Shown piece after piece: positions 5,895 through 8,702 of a stretch of 8,702 nucleotides of DNA; the first letter of the stretch is position 1; every line of letters starts with the position of its first letter. The DNA lies in assembly GCA_030248825.1 (NCBI GenBank), contig JARCMB010000265.1, forward strand, positions 1 through 8,702. The letters are read 5' to 3'. The translations under genes were made by a program, and so were the position numbers. This stretch comes from Pseudanabaenaceae cyanobacterium MP8IB2.15. Lineage in GTDB: Bacteria > Cyanobacteriota > Cyanobacteriia > Pseudanabaenales > Pseudanabaenaceae. The notes under the pieces were generated by a model. The model ran no database searches, was not told the origin of the DNA, and was given only the letters and a program-made list of their open reading frames with translations.

Positions 5895-5923
5895 TTGTCA
5901 TAAATTGGAATAGTGGTTATAAA
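5895..5923 (+). promoter_or_regulatory. Promoter of the toxin-antitoxin operon
   Basis: TTGTCA (5895-5900, 5 of 6) and TATAAA (5918-5923, 5 of 6) are separated by the optimal 17 bases. The predicted start near 5930 gives a leader of about 45 bases before the antitoxin ATG. Confidence 0.65.
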
Positions 5924-5945
5924 ATCAAAAAACTTCTCAACCACT
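5912..5945. promoter_or_regulatory. Inverted repeat over the TA -10, possible operator
   Basis: AGTGGTT (5912-5918) and AACCACT (5939-5945) are exact inverted copies with a 20-base interval. The left arm runs into the -10 and the right arm lies just past the predicted start. That is the usual place for an operator bound by an antitoxin or TA complex. Function is inferred from position only. Confidence 0.4.
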
Positions 5946-5974
5946 TTCTAAAAGACGGATTAGGAATTGCAAAT

Positions 5975-6232
5975 ATGAATCCACTCAGAAACGAGATCGT
6001 ACAACGACTGGATGTTGTCCCTGATGACAAGCTACGAGAAATTCTTAGCTTTCTAAATTATCTTGTGTGGCAAAATGAAAATTCTAGAACCCAAGAAGAT
6101 AAAAACTGGCTAGATCCCGATCTATCTAGCTTGGAAAATTATGAACCCTATGAATGGCAAGAAGGAGAACTGGAAGAAGGTTTACCAGTTAAATTTATAG
6201 CTGAAACAGGAAAAATTAAAATCAGCTTATGA
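5975..6232 (+). CDS. Probable type II antitoxin, partner of a MazF/PemK-like toxin
   Basis: An 85-aa acidic protein. The N-terminal part (1-33) is helical, with NEIVQRLDVVPDDKLREILSF followed by LNYLVWQ; this resembles the short DUF2281-type segment seen in many cyanobacterial antitoxins, by eye only. The central and C-terminal part is rich in Asp/Glu/Tyr (YEPYEWQEGELEEGL, 56-70), a plausible disordered toxin-binding tail, and it ends in a short strand-like KIKISL. ATG 5975 is chosen over an in-frame GTG at 5864 because it has TAGGAA 8 bases upstream, avoids overlap with lspA, and lies downstream of the promoter. Its stop overlaps the toxin start as ATGA (6229-6232), giving translational coupling. 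The antitoxin role rests mainly on this context. Confidence 0.75.
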   Translation: MNPLRNEIVQRLDVVPDDKLREILSFLNYLVWQNENSRTQEDKNWLDPDLSSLENYEPYEWQEGELEEGLPVKFIAETGKIKISL

Positions 6233-6615
6233 CAGATCAAGTTTTACAAATTGGCGATCTGATAACGGCAAAATTCCCCAGCCAAGTTCCCATCGGCAGA
6301 GAGCAAGAAGGTTATAGACCAGCAATTGTCGTAGGTCTTCCAAGTCGCTTAGGGCAACTACGTTTTCCTCTTGTTTTCGTCGTACCAATGACAACAGATC
6401 TGGGGCAAGATTGGGCATCAAACTCACCCGATCTGTACGTGCGATTTTCTGCTGGTGTCGCTGGTTTAAAGTCACCGTCAATTGCATTATTGGATCAAGT
6501 TCGAGCAATCGATGTTACTCGCATCTCAAAATATCGAGGCAGTCTGACACCTCAAGAATATATGTTGATTGCGGCATCGCTTTGGCGAATGATGGTAGCG
6601 GCAAAACATGAGTAG
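6229..6615 (+). CDS. MazF/PemK-type toxin (endoribonuclease)
   Basis: A 128-aa protein of the MazF/PemK/CcdB fold, whose members cut mRNA at short sequences. Visible boxes: QIGDLITAKFP (7-17, first strand), GREQEGYRPAIVV (23-35) with the family Arg30-Pro31, PLVFVVPMTTD (47-57) with Thr55 at the expected second catalytic position, LKSPSIALLDQVRAIDVTRI (80-99), then a closing C-terminal helix. The residues corresponding to the known catalytic Arg and Thr/Ser are retained, so the toxin looks intact. The loop between strands 1 and 2 and the insert around 58-70 are somewhat longer than in short MazF proteins. It overlaps the antitoxin by 4 bases. Its TAG (6613-6615) touches the stop of the convergent gene at 6616 with no base between. 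Confidence 0.85.
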   Translation: MTDQVLQIGDLITAKFPSQVPIGREQEGYRPAIVVGLPSRLGQLRFPLVFVVPMTTDLGQDWASNSPDLYVRFSAGVAGLKSPSIALLDQVRAIDVTRISKYRGSLTPQEYMLIAASLWRMMVAAKHE

Positions 6616-7893
6616 TTAAGCCAGACTATTCCAACGTTCGGCGGCTGAGGCGATTGCAATGTCAGTAGTTTTTTGTTTCAGCATTGCTAGTTGCAGTTCT
6701 TCGTAGATGATTTTACGCAGTTTCTCTAAATCTTTCACAGGTGGGATCAGGACTTCTGATTGAGATAGCTGTGAGGCACTAATCACACGCGCTTTGTCGG
6801 AGCTAGAACTATCTTTGCTCAAGTAGGTGAAATACTGATCGGTCGAGGATTTTAGGGTTGAAGGCAGAGAATTTTCTACCTTAGAGAAGCTGAGCTGATT
6901 TTGGTCATTGGTGATAAACAGCGCGAACTTCACAGCTAGATCGACATTTTTGGAACTGGTTGGCACTACCACATTCATCACTGCCGCGCTTTTCTTGCCC
7001 GTAGATCCAGAGATTTGTACCGATACATCAGAAGCTTTTGCGATATCAGGCGCATTTTGGGTCACCAACTTGAGGAACTGCGGCCCCGTCAGCAACACCG
7101 CTAGTTCACCAGCTTGATATAACTCGATCGCCTTACGATGTCCCTCGGTTAAAATTTCGCGTGGAATTAGTTTCCGATCGAACAGATCGACCCAATACTG
7201 AAATGCCGCTTTACCCGCCGCATCATTAAAACCAGCCTTGGCATCAGGAGTTAAAAGCGTCATCCCCATCTGTACCATCGCTTCTAATACCTGACCGCCA
7301 TCCATCGTCAGCATAAAAGCATACTTACCTGTTTTGGCTTTGATCTGGGTGGCGGCGGTGGCAAGTTCGGCAAAAGTCTTGGGTGGACGATTGGGGTCGA
7401 GTCCTGCTTGCTTGAATAGATCGCGGTTGTAGATCGTGACATCGGTGGAGACGTACCAAGGCAGTCCAAACGTCGTGCCTTCAAGTTGATTTGCTTTCCA
7501 AATATTTGGGAAATAGATCGATCGATCGGCATCTGAGATCATCGTCTGCATATCCACTAAAGCTTTTTTCTCAGCCAGTTTAGTGGCAAATTGGGGGTTG
7601 AGGTTAACGACATCAGGGGCAGTTTTCGCCGCGATCGATGTCAGAATTTTATTCTCCATCTCACCCCAAGGAATATCTACCCATTCCACTTCGGCACCAG
7701 GATTTTGCTTCACAAACGCTTCGATCGCATCAGTCATATATCGATCGAAGCTAGGCTTAAGCTGCATCGTCCAGAAGACAATTTTCTGCGATCCTGAAAT
7801 TTTTTGTCCTGCTTGCTCTATGACTGGCGCACCACAGGCTCCCAGTAGAAACAACGAGGATGTTTGGACAAACTTTCTTCTGGAAATCTGCAT
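6616..7893 (-). CDS. ABC transporter substrate-binding protein, family 1, Tat-type lipoprotein
   Basis: A 425-aa extracytoplasmic binding protein of the sugar-type family. The N-terminus MQISRRKFVQTSSLFLLGAC has a twin-arginine motif (SRRKFVQ, 4-10), a hydrophobic stretch, and a lipobox LGAC with Cys20 as the lipid-attachment site. It should therefore be exported by Tat, cut by LspA and anchored to a membrane. The mature part starts with FWTMQ (41-45) and shows APDVVNLNPQFA, GLPWYVSTDVTIYNRDLF (the hinge-region motif typical of this family), PPKTFAEL and LLTGPQFL. The substrate is not predictable; sugars or related polyols are usual. No permease or ATPase genes are adjacent, so its transporter is encoded elsewhere. 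It lies 73 bases downstream of rpmA, beyond a hairpin. I found no convincing promoter of its own, so read-through is possible. Confidence 0.9.
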   Translation of the reverse strand: MQISRRKFVQTSSLFLLGACGAPVIEQAGQKISGSQKIVFWTMQLKPSFDRYMTDAIEAFVKQNPGAEVEWVDIPWGEMENKILTSIAAKTAPDVVNLNPQFATKLAEKKALVDMQTMISDADRSIYFPNIWKANQLEGTTFGLPWYVSTDVTIYNRDLFKQAGLDPNRPPKTFAELATAATQIKAKTGKYAFMLTMDGGQVLEAMVQMGMTLLTPDAKAGFNDAAGKAAFQYWVDLFDRKLIPREILTEGHRKAIELYQAGELAVLLTGPQFLKLVTQNAPDIAKASDVSVQISGSTGKKSAAVMNVVVPTSSKNVDLAVKFALFITNDQNQLSFSKVENSLPSTLKSSTDQYFTYLSKDSSSSDKARVISASQLSQSEVLIPPVKDLEKLRKIIYEELQLAMLKQKTTDIAIASAAERWNSLA

Positions 7894-7917
7894 CTGAATA
7901 AATCTCTACTCACAACT

Positions 7918-7942
7918 AAAGGCACCTGAATCAGATGCCTTT
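7918..7942 (-). terminator. Hairpin behind rplU-rpmA
   Basis: AAAGGCA (7918-7924) pairs with TGCCTTT (7936-7942); beyond one C/A mismatch, CTG/CAG extends the stem to a small loop. It lies 24 bases past the rpmA stop on the minus strand. The trailing T run is short (CTTTAG), so termination may be partial, with leakage into the lipoprotein gene. Confidence 0.6.
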
Positions 7943-7966
7943 CAAATTAACGATCAGTTAGCTGAA

Positions 7967-8257
7967 TTAAGCCGCAGCAGGAGCTTCTGTCACAGGAGCA
8001 TCAACAACTGCATAAACGCTGATTCTTTTGCGGGTTTTGCCGAAACGCTCGAATGTCACAATGCCTTCGACTGTGGCATATAAGGTGTCATCACTGCCAC
8101 GACCAACGTTATTACCAGGATGGAATTTCGTGCCACGTTGACGGACAATAATGCTGCCTGCTTTTACCAGTTGTCCACCATAACGCTTAACGCCCAAACG
8201 CTTGGCATTAGAGTCGCGTCCGTTACGAGTACTACCTGTACCTTTCTTATGTGCCAT
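7967..8257 (-). CDS. rpmA: 50S ribosomal protein bL27
   Basis: A 96-aa component of the large ribosomal subunit, with its N-terminus reaching towards the peptidyl transferase centre. It starts MAHKKGTGSTRNGRDSNAKR as in most bacteria, with no cleavable pre-sequence. The family signature GSIIVRQRGTKFHPG is at 34-48, followed by GNNVGRGSDDTLYA. The last ten residues (APVTEAPAAA) are a low-complexity extension. The ribosome site AGAGGT lies 8 bases before ATG. It is the second gene of the rplU-rpmA pair, 44 bases after rplU, and is followed by a hairpin. Confidence 0.97.
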   Translation of the reverse strand: MAHKKGTGSTRNGRDSNAKRLGVKRYGGQLVKAGSIIVRQRGTKFHPGNNVGRGSDDTLYATVEGIVTFERFGKTRKRISVYAVVDAPVTEAPAAA

Positions 8258-8265
8258 GACTAATT

Positions 8266-8271
8266 ACCTCT
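8266..8271 (-). promoter_or_regulatory. Ribosome-binding site of rpmA
   Basis: On the minus strand AGAGGT stands 8 bases before the ATG at 8257, one of the few clear Shine-Dalgarno sites in the window. Confidence 0.7.
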
Positions 8272-8301
8272 AATTACTTCTAAAACTACAATCAAAAAAC
8301 T

Positions 8302-8694
8302 TTAAGCTGAAACCGCAACTGGTTCTTGAACTGGTGCTTGAATTGGTTCCTGAGCTGTTGATTTAACGATCACCTTACCACCAATGTTGATGCTTTCCAC
8401 CATCAGGCGAGTGAGTGGCTGACGATGCCCGTTTTTCTTGCGAGTTTTCTTCTTCGGCTGCATCTTGTAAACGATTACTTTCTTTGCCTTCAAGTGCTGC
8501 AATACGGTCGTTTCTACCGTGGCATCGGCAATTAAAGGTTGTCCGATCGTGATTTCGCCATCAAGGTTGACAAATAACACGTCAGTGATTGATAGCTTTT
8601 CACCTGGCTCAAGGGCGAGCAACTCAACATCGTAAAATCGTCCTGCCTCGACGCGGTATTGCTTTCCGCCTGTTTGAATAATTGCGTAACTCAT
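8302..8694 (-). CDS. rplU: 50S ribosomal protein bL21
   Basis: A 130-aa large-subunit protein that contacts 23S rRNA. The N-terminus MSYAIIQTGGKQYRVEAG is typical. The C-terminal signature KVIVYKMQPKKKTRKKNGHR (residues 71-90) with the following QPLT is intact. The conserved domain ends near residue 105. Beyond it a Gln/Glu/Pro/Val tail (TAQEPIQAPVQEPVAVSA) is encoded by a short tandem repeat. It is the first gene of the rplU-rpmA operon; its promoter would lie outside the right edge, since only 8 bases precede the start. Confidence 0.97.
   Translation of the reverse strand: MSYAIIQTGGKQYRVEAGRFYDVELLALEPGEKLSITDVLFVNLDGEITIGQPLIADATVETTVLQHLKAKKVIVYKMQPKKKTRKKNGHRQPLTRLMVESINIGGKVIVKSTAQEPIQAPVQEPVAVSA
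8319..8354. repeat. Three 12-bp tandem units in the 3' end of rplU
   Basis: CTGGTTCTTGAA (8319-8330), CTGGTGCTTGAA (8331-8342) and TTGGTTCCTGAG (8343-8354) are consecutive degenerate copies. On the coding strand each gives a four-residue unit of the type Q-E/A-P-I/V, building the bL21 tail. Confidence 0.7.
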
Positions 8695-8702
8695 AATGCT
8701 TA

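Noticed and set aside
5864..5974. GTG at 5864 as an earlier start for the antitoxin (37 extra residues)
   Set aside because: It overlaps the end of lspA, lies upstream of a good promoter, has no ribosome site, and the added residues do not look like antitoxin sequence. ATG 5975 has TAGGAA in front.
6908..7897. Plus-strand open frames opposite the lipoprotein gene
   Set aside because: They are shadows of the real gene, with unlikely composition and no ribosome sites.
1..8702. CRISPR arrays, insertion sequences, tRNA or rRNA genes
   Set aside because: I looked for spaced repeats, transposase frames with terminal inverted repeats, and cloverleaf sequences, and saw none.

Overview
The window reads as chromosomal DNA from a cyanobacterium. 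It carries the cyanobacterial NDH-1 subunit NdhB, the response regulator RpaB (Ycf27) and a one-helix high-light-inducible protein. The octamer GCGATCGC (HIP1) occurs three times, and near-matches containing CGATCG are scattered through coding DNA. HIP1 enrichment and long A/T-rich intergenic stretches fit a non-marine beta-cyanobacterium, perhaps of the Pseudanabaena type; that last guess is weak.

Layout. From 1 to 271 is the 3' end of an unidentified gene, closed by a terminator hairpin. A 418-base A/T-rich gap leads to a HU-type nucleoid protein (690-1007, +). Next is a convergent pair of poorly known genes: a 152-aa protein with Cys/His/Asp residues spaced as in papain or transglutaminase-like folds (1206-1664, +) and a 188-aa possible ASCH/PUA-like protein (1691-2257, -). 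ndhB (2424-3980, +) and rpaB (4058-4801, -) converge on a perfect 36-base palindrome that should act as a bidirectional terminator.

A 399-base regulatory gap separates rpaB from the divergent hli-lspA pair (5201-5374 and 5404-5874, +). Behind lspA, with its own good promoter, is a two-gene type II toxin-antitoxin module (5975-6232 and 6229-6615, +; ATGA overlap, MazF/PemK-type toxin). The toxin stop codon directly abuts the stop codon of a convergent Tat-type lipoprotein substrate-binding protein (6616-7893, -). The right edge is the rplU-rpmA ribosomal protein operon (8694-7967, -).

How the parts relate. Most genes are housekeeping: chromatin, cyclic or respiratory electron flow, ribosome, lipoprotein maturation. 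RpaB is known to control high-light genes, and here it sits head-to-head with an hli gene. The shared gap holds repeated TTTAC-type elements resembling half-sites of the RpaB target HLR1, but no perfect HLR1. LspA would mature the neighbouring lipoprotein among many others, though that adjacency may be chance. I see no wholly new multi-gene defence or biosynthetic system. The best leads are the Cys/His/Asp protein with its convergent ASCH-like partner, the rpaB-hli regulatory gap, and the toxin-antitoxin module.
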